Shown here piece after piece: positions 8,909-17,307 of a stretch of DNA of 64,000 nucleotides. Positions within the stretch are counted from its first letter, which is position 1. The number at the start of each line of letters is the position of its first letter. The DNA lies in the NCBI RefSeq assembly GCF_011684115.1, contig NZ_JAADJV010000001.1:806001-870000 (forward strand), read 5' to 3'. The position numbers were made by a program, and so were the translations under genes. A model generated the notes under the pieces. That model made no database searches. It saw only the letters and a list, made by a program, of their open reading frames with translations, and had not been told where the DNA came from. The stretch comes from Rahnella aceris. GTDB taxonomy: Bacteria > Pseudomonadota > Gammaproteobacteria > Enterobacterales > Enterobacteriaceae.

Positions 8909-8923
8909 TAACTGAATTGCAAT

Positions 8924-8941
8924 AATTTATACGTATAAATT
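8924..8941. promoter_or_regulatory. Candidate operator 2 (perfect 18-bp palindrome)
   Basis: AATTTATACGTATAAATT is a perfect 18-bp palindrome. Its centre is 32 bp, about three helical turns, from the first copy, so two dimers could sit on one face of the DNA. It ends 24 bp before the DUF1028 start codon, where binding would block transcription or initiation of both divergent units. Confidence 0.6.
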
Positions 8942-8965
8942 TAACCAGACTGTCGCGGAGTACTT

Positions 8966-9616
8966 ATGACTTTTTCAATCGTGGCGCGGGACCCACACTC
9001 AGGTGCGGTGGGTGTCGCCACCGCTACCGCTGGCCCTGCCGTGGGTGCATTGGTGGTACACGGACGTGCGCAGACCGGCGCGATTGCCACCCAGGCAATG
9101 ACCAATCCACTTTACGGGGAGCGGGGTCTGACGTTGTTACACCAGGGGGCCGATGCGGCATATACATTGAAAAACCTGCTGGCGCAGGATGCGGACGCTG
9201 CCCGAAGGCAGCTACTGATAGTCGATAATCAGGGCAATACGGCGCAGTGGAGCGGGGCAGATTGCGGAGTCTGGGCCGGAAGCATCGCGGGGCATCAATG
9301 TGTCGTCGGTGGGAATTTACTGACTGGGGAACGAACGCTGTTTGCGATGCTGGAAAATTATCACCTGCAAACTGACCTGCCGCTGGCCGACCGCCTTCTG
9401 GGAGCCATGAACGCCGGTGCGCAGGCCGGCGGCGACCGGCGCGGGCTTAAATCTGCGGCGCTGAAAATCTGGTGCGACCGCCAGTATGCCAGCGTTGATC
9501 TGCGCGCTGACTGGTCCGATGCGCCGTTGGAGGCGTTAGCGGAGATTCTGCAACAGACGCGCTCTCCTTCTCATGCCGATTTTTTTTCCGCCTTACCGAA
9601 AGGCCAGCTGCGTTAA
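8966..9616 (+). CDS. DUF1028 family protein (Ntn-hydrolase-like)
   Basis: The 216-residue protein has the DUF1028 signature from its first residue: 'MTFSIVARDPHSGAVGVA', then 'ATQAMTNPLYGERGLTLL' and 'NLLTGERTL'. The family is thought to have an N-terminal nucleophile hydrolase-like fold; Thr2 after Met removal would be the candidate nucleophile, which is inference. It is divergent from the peptide-transporter operon and shares its two palindromes, so it likely acts on the imported compound, perhaps as an intracellular amidohydrolase or peptidase. No signal peptide is present. Domain identity is strong, catalytic activity unproven. Confidence 0.85.
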   Translation: MTFSIVARDPHSGAVGVATATAGPAVGALVVHGRAQTGAIATQAMTNPLYGERGLTLLHQGADAAYTLKNLLAQDADAARRQLLIVDNQGNTAQWSGADCGVWAGSIAGHQCVVGGNLLTGERTLFAMLENYHLQTDLPLADRLLGAMNAGAQAGGDRRGLKSAALKIWCDRQYASVDLRADWSDAPLEALAEILQQTRSPSHADFFSALPKGQLR

Positions 9617-9872
9617 TCAGTCATAAGATTGCATAAAGGTACAGGCCATGAGAATCAGAAACATTAAAGGGTTTTGCGGGTGATTTTAATTTGCGGATTT
9701 TTGAGTCGTTAAGAGATATTTGGGGGTCACTGTGTCATCGAACTCACCTGACCCCAAATCTGACCACCAAATTTTCCCGGCGCGGAGGGAAAACTGAAAA
9801 TGCATCAGGACTATTTTCACACTCGCTGATTGCATCAACGCCATACAGGCCCGGGCTCCGGGCATAAAAAGC

Positions 9873-9907
9873 AAAAATCCCGCTTAAGTTTCCTTAAGCG
9901 GGATTTT
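9873..9907 (-). terminator. Rho-independent terminator after tRNA-Asn
   Basis: A 15-bp perfect stem, AAAATCCCGCTTAAG at 9874-9888 with its complement at 9893-9907 and a 4-nt loop, begins 6 bp beyond the tRNA 3' end. The A-rich left flank gives a T-run on the minus strand. Confidence 0.85.
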
Positions 9908-9913
9908 CTAATT

Positions 9914-9989
9914 TGGCTCCTCTGACTGGACTCGAACCAGTGACATACGGATTAACAGTCCGCCGTTCTACCGACTGAACTACAGAGGA
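9914..9989 (-). tRNA. tRNA-Asn (GTT)
   Basis: A 76-nt tRNA reading TCCTCTG...CAGAGGAGCCA on the minus strand, with CCA encoded. The anticodon GTT is at 9954-9956 inside a CTGTTAA loop, and the TTCGAGTCC T-arm is intact. The acceptor stem pairs fully over seven bases. It is a single-gene transcript followed at once by a terminator. tRNA-Asn genes are common integration sites, but no integrase or repeated 3' end is visible here. Confidence 0.97.
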
Positions 9990-10099
9990 ATCGTTGGAAC
10001 GGGGCGAATAATAGCGACTGCCCCGTGGCATGTCAAAGGGGAAACTGAATAAATGCGTGCGTTTGCTGATACTTTAGCCAAGTTGTTGAGAATAGAGTC

Positions 10100-10135
10100 A
10101 AAAAGGCCCGTTTTCATATTGAAGCAGGCCTTTTT
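10100..10135 (-). terminator. Rho-independent terminator of the aminotransferase gene
   Basis: AAAAAGGCC at 10100-10108 pairs with GGCCTTTTT at 10127-10135, just after the aminotransferase stop codon on the minus strand; a T-run follows the stem in that direction. Confidence 0.75.
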
Positions 10136-10140
10136 CGGTC

Positions 10141-11349
10141 TTAACGCAATTCACGACAAGCGCGGGTGATCCGCTCGCAGGCTTCCTGCAACCGGTTGTC
10201 ATCGATGGCATAAGCAATACGCAAATAACCCGGCGCACCAAAAGCAGAACCCTGAAGCGTGGCGACATGGCCTGATTTCAGCAGATAAGCTGCAAAATCT
10301 TCATCTGTTCTGAGAATATCGCCTGAAGGTGTCGTTTTACCTGACATCCCCTGACAATTAGCGAAAACGTAAAATGCGCCCGGCGGCGTTTCGGCACTCA
10401 GGCCGTCAATGGCATTCACGCAGTTCATGATCAGGGTGCGACGGTGCGTCAGGATGTCGATCCAGTCCGCGATGAATGCATTGCCCTGTTCCAGAGCGGC
10501 AACAGTCGCGGCCTGAGAAATGGAGCTGGGGTTGGAAGTGCTTTGCGACTGCAAAATTTGCATGGCAGAAATCAGCCACGCGGGGCCGCCCGCATAACCC
10601 AAACGCCAGCCGGTCATTGAATAGCCTTTAGAAACACCGTTTACGGTCAGGATACGCTCTTTCAGACGAGGTTCGACTTCGGCGAGTGTGGCGAAAATAC
10701 CGGGCACAAAACAAATTTGTTCGTAGATGTCGTCTGCCATCACCAGCACCTGCGGATGCTCCAGCAGAACGGCGGCCAGTGCGTGGAGTTCGTCAGCTGA
10801 ATAGACTGCCCCGGTCGGATTGTTCGGGGAGTTGAGGATGACCCAACGTGTTTTCGGGGTGATTGCGGCGGCTAAAACTTCCGGCTGCAATTTCCAGCCA
10901 TCACTTTCCAGACAATGAACAATCCGCGGTTCACCTTCCGCCAGTGCCACCATATCCGGATAAGACACCCAGTAAGGGGCCGGGATAATCACCTGATCGC
11001 CAGACGAAACGGTGGCCAAAAGTGCGTTGAAAATGAGTTGCTTGGCGCCACTGCCCGCGATGACTTCATCCGGGCGGTAGCTGATCCTATTTTCACGATT
11101 AAACTTAGTCATGATGGCGTGTTTAAGCGCGGCGGTACCGGCAACGGCAGTGTATTTTGTGTCACCTTGTACAATCGCGTCGATGCCGGCCTGCTTAATA
11201 TGTGCGGGAGTATCGAAATCCAGCTCACCTTCGCCCAGGTTGATGACATCAGTACCTGCCGCGCTGAGCGCACGAACCTGGTCGGAGATCGCCGCTGTCG
11301 GCGAAGGGCGCACGCGACGCAAACGAGGTGCAAGAAATTCAGCAGACAT
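10141..11349 (-). CDS. Class I aspartate-type aminotransferase (PLP)
   Basis: A 402-residue cytoplasmic fold-type I aminotransferase of the type Ib aspartate aminotransferase group. 'NSPNNPTGAVYS', the pyridoxal lysine in 'NGVSKGYSMTGWRLGYAGG' and the C-terminal substrate arginine region 'GYLRIAYA' are all present. It would exchange amino groups between an amino acid, probably aspartate or an aromatic residue, and 2-oxoglutarate. It is not E. coli AspC (a different subgroup). It is divergent from the glutamine amidotransferase gene across about 200 bp and has its own terminator, so it is probably monocistronic. Exact substrate is uncertain. Confidence 0.88.
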   Translation of the reverse strand: MSAEFLAPRLRRVRPSPTAAISDQVRALSAAGTDVINLGEGELDFDTPAHIKQAGIDAIVQGDTKYTAVAGTAALKHAIMTKFNRENRISYRPDEVIAGSGAKQLIFNALLATVSSGDQVIIPAPYWVSYPDMVALAEGEPRIVHCLESDGWKLQPEVLAAAITPKTRWVILNSPNNPTGAVYSADELHALAAVLLEHPQVLVMADDIYEQICFVPGIFATLAEVEPRLKERILTVNGVSKGYSMTGWRLGYAGGPAWLISAMQILQSQSTSNPSSISQAATVAALEQGNAFIADWIDILTHRRTLIMNCVNAIDGLSAETPPGAFYVFANCQGMSGKTTPSGDILRTDEDFAAYLLKSGHVATLQGSAFGAPGYLRIAYAIDDNRLQEACERITRACRELR

Positions 11350-11552
11350 TGTTTCCCCTGTATGAACAATAACAAAATTGTATTATGTGAATCATTAAAA
11401 CCAATTTAAACTTACCATTCTTCTTTTTGCTTTGCTCATAATTTCTTCGTGCTGAGCGGTATTTTCCTGACGGAAACGGCAGGGCAGCGGGTATGGCTGG
11501 CGGTGAGCCTGCGGGCTGTCTGAACTTTTCATTTATATTTCAAGGTTGTCTT

Positions 11553-12755
11553 ATGGCTTTTATTTTTGTTGCACATGACACACCTGAGCCGTCGCTGTAC
11601 GGTGCGATGGCGGCAATACTGGCGGCACAAAAGGATTTACCGCTGGCGCATCTGCCGGTGAGCTGGGATACCGCACGCTACCCTGATGCCTGCCAGCACG
11701 TCGTTGGTGAAGGGCAACGGGTAACCAGCGGGTTGCTTTGGGCAGAACGGCTGATTTTGCAAAGTGCCGGTAAAGTGATGAAGCTGGAAGAATTGCTGAA
11801 GACGTATGGCATCGGGGATGTGGTGATCCCCCTCGGGCCAATACAGATCATTCAGTTCACTCAAATTGCACGGCAGGTTCGCGAAAACGCGTTTGACTAT
11901 GAATTGATTACGGTTGAGCGCGAAAATCAGGGGTATATGTTCAGGCGGCACGGACTGACGGATGAAGCCGCCGGATGCTGGTGGCGTGATCGTTATGGGC
12001 GCTGGATAAATCACGATACGCCGCCACAAACCACCACTTCGCTGCGTATCGCGCTGGTCGGTGCGCAGTCCGAGCAGTGCACGACCTATCCGGCCACGCT
12101 CGCTGCGTTGGGTGATGCCGCGGATGCTTTATCAGTGTCGCTTGATATGGTGTATGCCGCGCCCCAGGTGCTGGAAGATCATCTGCATGAGGTGATGGAA
12201 AACGTCGATGGCATTTTACTGCCGGGCGGATCCGCGATGTGTAATGTTACCGGACAGATTTGTGCCGCACATTACGCCCTGAATCGCCATATTCCCATTC
12301 TCGGCTTGTGCCTGGGCATGCAAACCATGACTACGGCCATCGTGCAGAACATGATGGGTTCTGCGAAAGCCAATCTGGCGGAAGCGGATCCTGATGCTGA
12401 TATTAAAACTTTTGTGCCGCTGACGAATACGCCAACATTGCCGGTTCACCGCCTCGGGGATCATCGGATGCATTCCCGCCCCGGCAGCCGGTTGCATGAG
12501 ATTCTTGGCGATGAATTTATCGTGCGCTACAACCACCGTTTTCACCTTGCACCTGAACTGAAACCGGATCTGGAAAATCACGGATTGCTGATCAGCGGGA
12601 CCGATGCCACCGGCAAGATTGCTGACGGAATCGAATTCACACGCCATCCGTTTTATCTCGGCGTGCAGGGCCACCCGGAGTTGTCATCACTGTCGGTGAA
12701 ACCTCACCCGTTGCTGATAGCTTTTCTGAAAGCGGCGTCAGCTCAGCACGGATAA
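11553..12755 (+). CDS. CTP-synthase-like class I glutamine amidotransferase with unknown N-terminal domain
   Basis: A 400-residue protein. Residues about 165-395 resemble the glutaminase domain of CTP synthase: 'DGILLPGGSAM', the nucleophile Cys253 in 'ILGLCLGMQTM', the 'HRMHSRPGS' and 'YNHRFHL' stretches and the His374/Glu376 pair in 'VQGHPELSS'. The triad is complete, so glutamine or gamma-glutamyl hydrolysis is plausible. Residues 1-160 do not resemble the CTP synthase synthetase domain, lack a P-loop and match nothing I know. I chose the ATG at 11553, which has AAGG upstream and opens the first compact domain. Function is unknown; related genes are annotated as CTP-synthase C-terminal-region-like. 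Confidence 0.78.
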   Translation: MAFIFVAHDTPEPSLYGAMAAILAAQKDLPLAHLPVSWDTARYPDACQHVVGEGQRVTSGLLWAERLILQSAGKVMKLEELLKTYGIGDVVIPLGPIQIIQFTQIARQVRENAFDYELITVERENQGYMFRRHGLTDEAAGCWWRDRYGRWINHDTPPQTTTSLRIALVGAQSEQCTTYPATLAALGDAADALSVSLDMVYAAPQVLEDHLHEVMENVDGILLPGGSAMCNVTGQICAAHYALNRHIPILGLCLGMQTMTTAIVQNMMGSAKANLAEADPDADIKTFVPLTNTPTLPVHRLGDHRMHSRPGSRLHEILGDEFIVRYNHRFHLAPELKPDLENHGLLISGTDATGKIADGIEFTRHPFYLGVQGHPELSSLSVKPHPLLIAFLKAASAQHG

Positions 12756-12770
12756 ATTGACGGCACCATG

Positions 12771-12803
12771 AAAAATCCCCGCCTGCAAAGACGGGGATTT
12801 TTT
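12771..12803. terminator. Bidirectional terminator
   Basis: AAAAATCCCCG at 12771-12781 pairs with CGGGGATTTTTT at 12792-12803, between the convergent amidotransferase and DapA-like genes. A T-run exists in both directions. Confidence 0.85.
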
Positions 12804-12815
12804 GCTTAAAGCGGG

Positions 12816-13736
12816 TTACTTCAGGGTGACGCCGGAACGCGGATCGGCGGCCAGACGGCGCAGTTCCTGCTCCACCAGCCCGATCACATCAGCTTGCAGA
12901 TCAATCAGCGGGGCGCGGACATGGTGGCCGTCAAAACCGCGCAGGTTCATGGCCGCTTTTACCAGTTGCGGCTGACCGAAACGGCGGGCCAGCGCCCGGT
13001 ACGGATACCACAGACGGTGCAGTTCGCGGGCTGTGCTGGCATCGCCGCTTTCCAGCGCACGATAGGTTGCCAGAATAATTTCCGGCAGAGCGCCGCTGTT
13101 GGTGGTGCTGATGCCGTCAAAACCACACATCATCGGCCCTAAAAATGCCAGATCGGAGGCGCAGAACAGACGCAGACGCCCGCCAAGACGGTTGGCAATC
13201 TGATCGATGGCGGTCGGGTTCAGGTCACCTTGTTTGATACCCACCACGCCGTCGATGTCGGCCAGTTGCTCCAGCACTACCGGCGGCAACGTAATGCCGA
13301 TACCCGGTGCGTTATACACCAAAATACCGGTGCGTGATAACGGTGCCATCTGTTTGAAGAAGCTGATAATTTGCGCGTCGGTCACTTCAGAAACAAACGG
13401 CGGCGTGACCATCGGCAGGCCACCCAGATCGCCCGCCAGTTGCGTTAAATCACGCACGACACGGACATCTGAACCTGCGCTGCACAACATCACCGGCACG
13501 CGGTCACCCACCACTTCCATCACATGGCGGAACAGCGTGGCGCGTTCGTCGGCGGTCATCGCCGGGAATTCACCGTACGTGCCGCCAATCAAAATGCCGT
13601 CATAACCGAGGCCGATGACCCGCTCAATGTTGCGGGATAACCCGGCAAAATCAAACTCGCCGCCCGCCGTAAAAGGCGTCACGGTAATATTAAAAATACC
13701 TTTCAGGCGCGCCTGACTTTCACTGATGTCTTTCAT
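12816..13736 (-). CDS. DapA/dihydrodipicolinate-synthase family lyase
   Basis: A 306-residue TIM-barrel class I aldolase/lyase. The Schiff-base lysine is in 'GVVGIKQGD' and the catalytic tyrosine in 'LVYNAPG'. Two deviations argue against true DapA: the conserved TTGE motif reads 'GGTYGEF', and the substrate-binding arginine after the YN motif is missing ('YNAPGIGITL'). Members of this family also act as keto-sugar aldolases or as deaminases in hydroxyproline breakdown. It is the last gene of the catabolic operon, 34 bp after the M24 gene, and may cleave or deaminate a late intermediate. Family secure, reaction unknown. Confidence 0.88.
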   Translation of the reverse strand: MKDISESQARLKGIFNITVTPFTAGGEFDFAGLSRNIERVIGLGYDGILIGGTYGEFPAMTADERATLFRHVMEVVGDRVPVMLCSAGSDVRVVRDLTQLAGDLGGLPMVTPPFVSEVTDAQIISFFKQMAPLSRTGILVYNAPGIGITLPPVVLEQLADIDGVVGIKQGDLNPTAIDQIANRLGGRLRLFCASDLAFLGPMMCGFDGISTTNSGALPEIILATYRALESGDASTARELHRLWYPYRALARRFGQPQLVKAAMNLRGFDGHHVRAPLIDLQADVIGLVEQELRRLAADPRSGVTLK

Positions 13737-13770
13737 TTATTCAATTCCCATCATCTGGTTAAAAGCAAAA

Positions 13771-14955
13771 TCAAAGTAAGGTCAGCGGACGATCCACTGT
13801 GCCGAGGGCGCGATAGCCGGTTTCGGTCACCACAATGGTTTCACTGACACCGACGGTGAATTCGCCGTAAATGCGCAATGCAGGCGGAATGTGGAAGGTC
13901 ATTCCCGGCTGTAATTCGGTGGTGATGCCGCTGTAAAGGCTGAGGATCGCGCCTTCGCCCCAGTCCGGTGCGAACGAAATACCAATCGAATAACCGGTGC
14001 GTTTTTTGAAGTTATCGGTATAGCCAGCGCGGTCGATAACGGCCTGACAGGCCAGATGCGGCGCTTCGCATGTCGCGCCCGGACGGATGGCATCGAGTGC
14101 AGCCTGCAACGCTTCCTGACAGACTTTTTCCATTTCCAGCGCCACGGCTGGCGGTTTGCCGAGCCAGGCGGAGCGCATCAGGGCCGCGTGATAACGGTCG
14201 TGAGTGGCGGCCATTTCAAGGAAAATCGGGTCGCCCCCGAGAATTTTACGGCGTCGCCATGTACCGTGCGGCACACCGGTGCGCGGGCCGCTGGAGACCA
14301 GCGGTTCCATGCCCATATATTCGGAACCGGCGGCAATCGCTGCCCCCATCATGGCGGAAACCAGGTCGTTTTCTGTCGCACCTGCGGCAATCGCCGCGCG
14401 GCCTGCCAGCATGCCAGCGTCAACGTAACGGGCGGCGTGCGCCATTTTTTCCAGTTCTGCGGCTGATTTCACGGCGCGCAGTTGCTCGATAACACCAGCC
14501 GCATCGTGGATCGTGCCGATTTCAGCCTGTAAGGCTTCGTATATTGCGATCGGCAGAAACCAGCCGCGTTTATCGATCCCGATCCGGCTCTTCATCCAGC
14601 CACGCGTTTTCAGCACATCGAGCAGGAAATTCACCGGATTATCGCCATCGGTATAAATCGCCGCGTCGCGGATAAAGGTGTTGGAGATGAAGTTGAAATA
14701 CTCAAGCTGGCGGATAACAAACACCGGATCGCCTTCCACCGGCAGTACCAGCGTCTGGAAAGTGTAATAGCCCGGTGTTTGCTGACCTGTCAGGTAAAAG
14801 ATGTTTTCCGGCCCGGTGATCACCATCACGTCCAGACCGGCTTTCACCAGTAACTGACGCGCCTTCGCCATGCGCTGCCGATATTCTTCTTCGTGAAATG
14901 CAGATTCTGCGCCTGGCACGACGCGGCCCGTATCGGGTAATGATGTTGCTGTCAT
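13771..14955 (-). CDS. Creatinase/ectoine-hydrolase-like M24 family hydrolase
   Basis: A 394-residue protein with an N-terminal creatinase domain (about 25-160; 'ENIFYLTGQQTPGYYTFQTL') and a pita-bread M24 domain (about 165-390). The five metal ligands of aminopeptidase P are mostly replaced: Glu in 'IFLEMAA', Ala in 'YHAALMR', Tyr in 'GYSIGIS', Pro in 'FHIPPAL'; only the last Glu ('VSETIV') remains. This pattern is that of metal-free creatinase and of DoeA ectoine hydrolase, which open C-N bonds in small cyclic or guanidino compounds. It is not a normal proline peptidase. It overlaps the enolase-superfamily gene by 4 bp. Substrate unknown. Confidence 0.83.
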   Translation of the reverse strand: MTATSLPDTGRVVPGAESAFHEEEYRQRMAKARQLLVKAGLDVMVITGPENIFYLTGQQTPGYYTFQTLVLPVEGDPVFVIRQLEYFNFISNTFIRDAAIYTDGDNPVNFLLDVLKTRGWMKSRIGIDKRGWFLPIAIYEALQAEIGTIHDAAGVIEQLRAVKSAAELEKMAHAARYVDAGMLAGRAAIAAGATENDLVSAMMGAAIAAGSEYMGMEPLVSSGPRTGVPHGTWRRRKILGGDPIFLEMAATHDRYHAALMRSAWLGKPPAVALEMEKVCQEALQAALDAIRPGATCEAPHLACQAVIDRAGYTDNFKKRTGYSIGISFAPDWGEGAILSLYSGITTELQPGMTFHIPPALRIYGEFTVGVSETIVVTETGYRALGTVDRPLTLL

Positions 14956-16049
14956 TGTTCAAACTCCTGAATAAATTCTGCCTGGGAAGGGGTGAAGCGG
15001 ATACCCAGCCCCGCGCCCGGCGGGCTGCTGAGTAACCCCTGATGATAGGAAAGGCCGTGAACCGGGTCGTTACCCAGCCCGTCGGCACCGTAAAGTTCGG
15101 CGTAAGCGGGCTGGCAGGCGCGGGCGACGTGCAGGGCGGCGGCGGTAGCGGCACCGCCTTCGTTCATCTGACCAATCATGAAGGGCACGCCCGCTGCCGT
15201 AAGACGTCGTGCGGCAGCCATTGTCGGCGCAATGCCGCCCATTTTGACCAGTTTGAGATGCGCCATAATCTTGCCGTTCAGCGCCAAAATGCGTTCTAAA
15301 TCCGCCTCGCTGCTCATGCTTTCATCGAGCATCAGCGGCACCGGACTGGCTTCGGCCAGCGTCGGATAATAGTGCGCATTAGCGTCAGAAACCGGCTGTT
15401 CGAGATAACTCATGTCAAACTTCGCCAGCGAGATTAAATGGCTGCGCGCGGCTTCCGGCTGCCATTGGCCGTTGGCATCTGCGGACAAACTGATTTCGTG
15501 CCCGAAACGTCGGCGCAGCGCACTGAGCCGTGCTTCATCTTCTTCGAACGAAGCCACGCCGACGCGCAGTTTAAGCTGTGTAAAACCGCGATCCACATAC
15601 GCCGTCGCCTGTTGCAGCATCTGCGCCATCGGCGTCCAGAACAGCGTCTGGTTGGTGTGATAACTCACCGTTTCGCTATTATCTGCGCCCGCCAGTTGCG
15701 CCACGCTGATGCCTTCCTGACGCGCGATCAGATCATGCAGCGCGATATCCAGCAGCATGCGTGTCGGTGCCAGAAAATCCGCCAGCCGTTGCGGCAGATT
15801 GAGCAAAATTGTGCTGGCAGGCTGACTGAGATCCAGTTGCTGCAACGCACGGATCACATCACTCAACACCCGTTCGGCGCTGTAACCATTGAGATACGCC
15901 ATGTTGATGCGCACTTCGCCCAGCCCGTTGAAGTTTTTGTCTTCAAGCAGCAGATACAAGGTGTCCAGCCCCGGCACACTGCCCGACGAGGCGGTATAAA
16001 GTTGCAGATGCGGATACCGCAGGTCGGCGCGATATAATGTCGCTTTCAC
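14952..16049 (-). CDS. Mandelate racemase/muconate lactonizing enzyme family protein
   Basis: A 365-residue enolase-superfamily enzyme with the N-terminal capping domain (1-125) and C-terminal barrel. Visible acid/base and metal residues are 'QLKLRVG' (KxK with the second Lys as Arg), metal ligands Asp in 'ADANGQW', Glu in 'YLEQPV' and Asp in 'MLDESM', and the second base in 'LKLVKMGG'. This is the muconate-lactonizing-enzyme layout, whose members racemize, epimerize or dehydrate amino acid derivatives. It is translationally coupled to the M24 gene and 10 bp from the M20 gene. It probably changes configuration at an alpha carbon or dehydrates an intermediate. Confidence 0.87.
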   Translation of the reverse strand: MKATLYRADLRYPHLQLYTASSGSVPGLDTLYLLLEDKNFNGLGEVRINMAYLNGYSAERVLSDVIRALQQLDLSQPASTILLNLPQRLADFLAPTRMLLDIALHDLIARQEGISVAQLAGADNSETVSYHTNQTLFWTPMAQMLQQATAYVDRGFTQLKLRVGVASFEEDEARLSALRRRFGHEISLSADANGQWQPEAARSHLISLAKFDMSYLEQPVSDANAHYYPTLAEASPVPLMLDESMSSEADLERILALNGKIMAHLKLVKMGGIAPTMAAARRLTAAGVPFMIGQMNEGGAATAAALHVARACQPAYAELYGADGLGNDPVHGLSYHQGLLSSPPGAGLGIRFTPSQAEFIQEFEQ

Positions 16050-16059
16050 CGTTTTCCCC

Positions 16060-17223
16060 TCAGCGTTTGAGCATTTTTAAGGCAACATCGCAGTAAATTT
16101 TGCTGCCTGCCACGAATTCATCGATGGGGATAAATTCATCAGGTTTATGCGCGACGGCCAGCGAACCGGGGCCGATGATGATGCCTTTAGTGCCCAGACT
16201 GCGAAAATGCACCAGATCGCATCCCCCCTGAAAACCGAACGGGCCGGGTTCTGGATTGCCCTGGGCGGCGCAGGCTTCAACGCCCGCCCGCACAATCGGA
16301 TCGTCAGAATCGGTTTCGGTCGCACCGCCGGTGGTGGGTTTGTAGGTGATGATTTCGCTGCGCACACCGAATTTTTCCTGCGCCAGTTGCAGTAAATCCT
16401 GAATTTCCTGTTTCACGGCGTTTTCGTCTTCGCCCGGCACCATACGCCGGTCGAGCAATAATTCGCAGGCGCCCGGCAGCACGTTATCGGCATGCCCGCC
16501 GCTAATGCGCGTGACCGTCAGGCTGGCGTTACCGACCAGCGGATGGCAGCGACAACGCACGGTATGTTCATGCGTTTCTTCCACCAGACCGAGCAGTTGC
16601 GCGGCACGGAAAATAGCGTTCTCGCCCAGCTCCGGTGTGCCGGAATGCGCGGTGACGCCATGAACGCGAACCAGCGGGCGTAAACTGCCTTTGTGCGCCG
16701 AGTATGTGGTGTTGGACGTCGGTTCGCCGATCACCACGTAATCGATATGCACCGGGGCTTCGCGCACATAAAACTTCGCGCCTTCGCTGGCGACTTCTTC
16801 GTCGGCGACAAAAATCGCCATCAGCGTGCCGCGCCAGTCATTGCGGTTGGCCGCGAGCCAGCGCATGGCTTCGATCATGGCGATCAGCGGGCCTTTAGCG
16901 TCGCAGGCTCCGCGGCCATACAACCGCCCGTCGCGTTCGGTGAGGGTGAACGGATCCTGCTGCCAGCCTTCACCGGCCGGTACGACGTCGATGTGGGTAT
17001 TAAAGGCAAAGCACGGGCCGCTGCCGTTTTCCAGCCTGCCAATCACGTTGGTGCGTCCCGGTGCGTACTCGCTGAGCGTCATGTCGAAGCCGATGTCGCT
17101 GAGCATGGCGCTGATAAGCTCTGCGGCCTCGCGTTCACGTCCCGGCGGGTTTTCGGTATTGATCGCCACCAGTGCGGCAAGATCGCGTTTCATTCTGCTG
17201 ATATCGGGCGATGAAAGACTCAT
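16060..17223 (-). CDS. M20 family deacylase/dipeptidase (ArgE/DapE type)
   Basis: A 387-residue zinc hydrolase. Key features are 'FNTHIDVVP' (first metal His and Asp), 'GRGACDAKGPL' with the bridging Asp, 'FVADEEVASEG' with the general base and metal Glu, and a C-terminal metal His in 'GSLAVAHKPDEFIP'. It would hydrolyse an N-acyl amino acid or dipeptide. I chose the ATG at 17223, preceded by CAGGAG; the open frame upstream lacks a ribosome site. It follows the transporter ATPase by 84 bp and precedes the enolase-superfamily gene by 10 bp, which places it as the probable first enzyme after uptake. Confidence 0.88.
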   Translation of the reverse strand: MSLSSPDISRMKRDLAALVAINTENPPGREREAAELISAMLSDIGFDMTLSEYAPGRTNVIGRLENGSGPCFAFNTHIDVVPAGEGWQQDPFTLTERDGRLYGRGACDAKGPLIAMIEAMRWLAANRNDWRGTLMAIFVADEEVASEGAKFYVREAPVHIDYVVIGEPTSNTTYSAHKGSLRPLVRVHGVTAHSGTPELGENAIFRAAQLLGLVEETHEHTVRCRCHPLVGNASLTVTRISGGHADNVLPGACELLLDRRMVPGEDENAVKQEIQDLLQLAQEKFGVRSEIITYKPTTGGATETDSDDPIVRAGVEACAAQGNPEPGPFGFQGGCDLVHFRSLGTKGIIIGPGSLAVAHKPDEFIPIDEFVAGSKIYCDVALKMLKR

Positions 17224-17307
17224 CGGTGTCTCCTGAAAAACAGTTTTGTGGCAAAAGTCAGGCCCCTGGTGAGGGCGCAATAGGTGTTTTGAGAGTGCTG
17301 AAAAGGA

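Noticed and set aside
9686..9874. 62-codon minus-strand frame before the tRNA-Asn terminator
   Set aside because: No support from start context or composition; overlaps the terminator.
9914..9989. tRNA-Asn as an integration site
   Set aside because: No integrase gene and no repeated tRNA 3' end were seen nearby.
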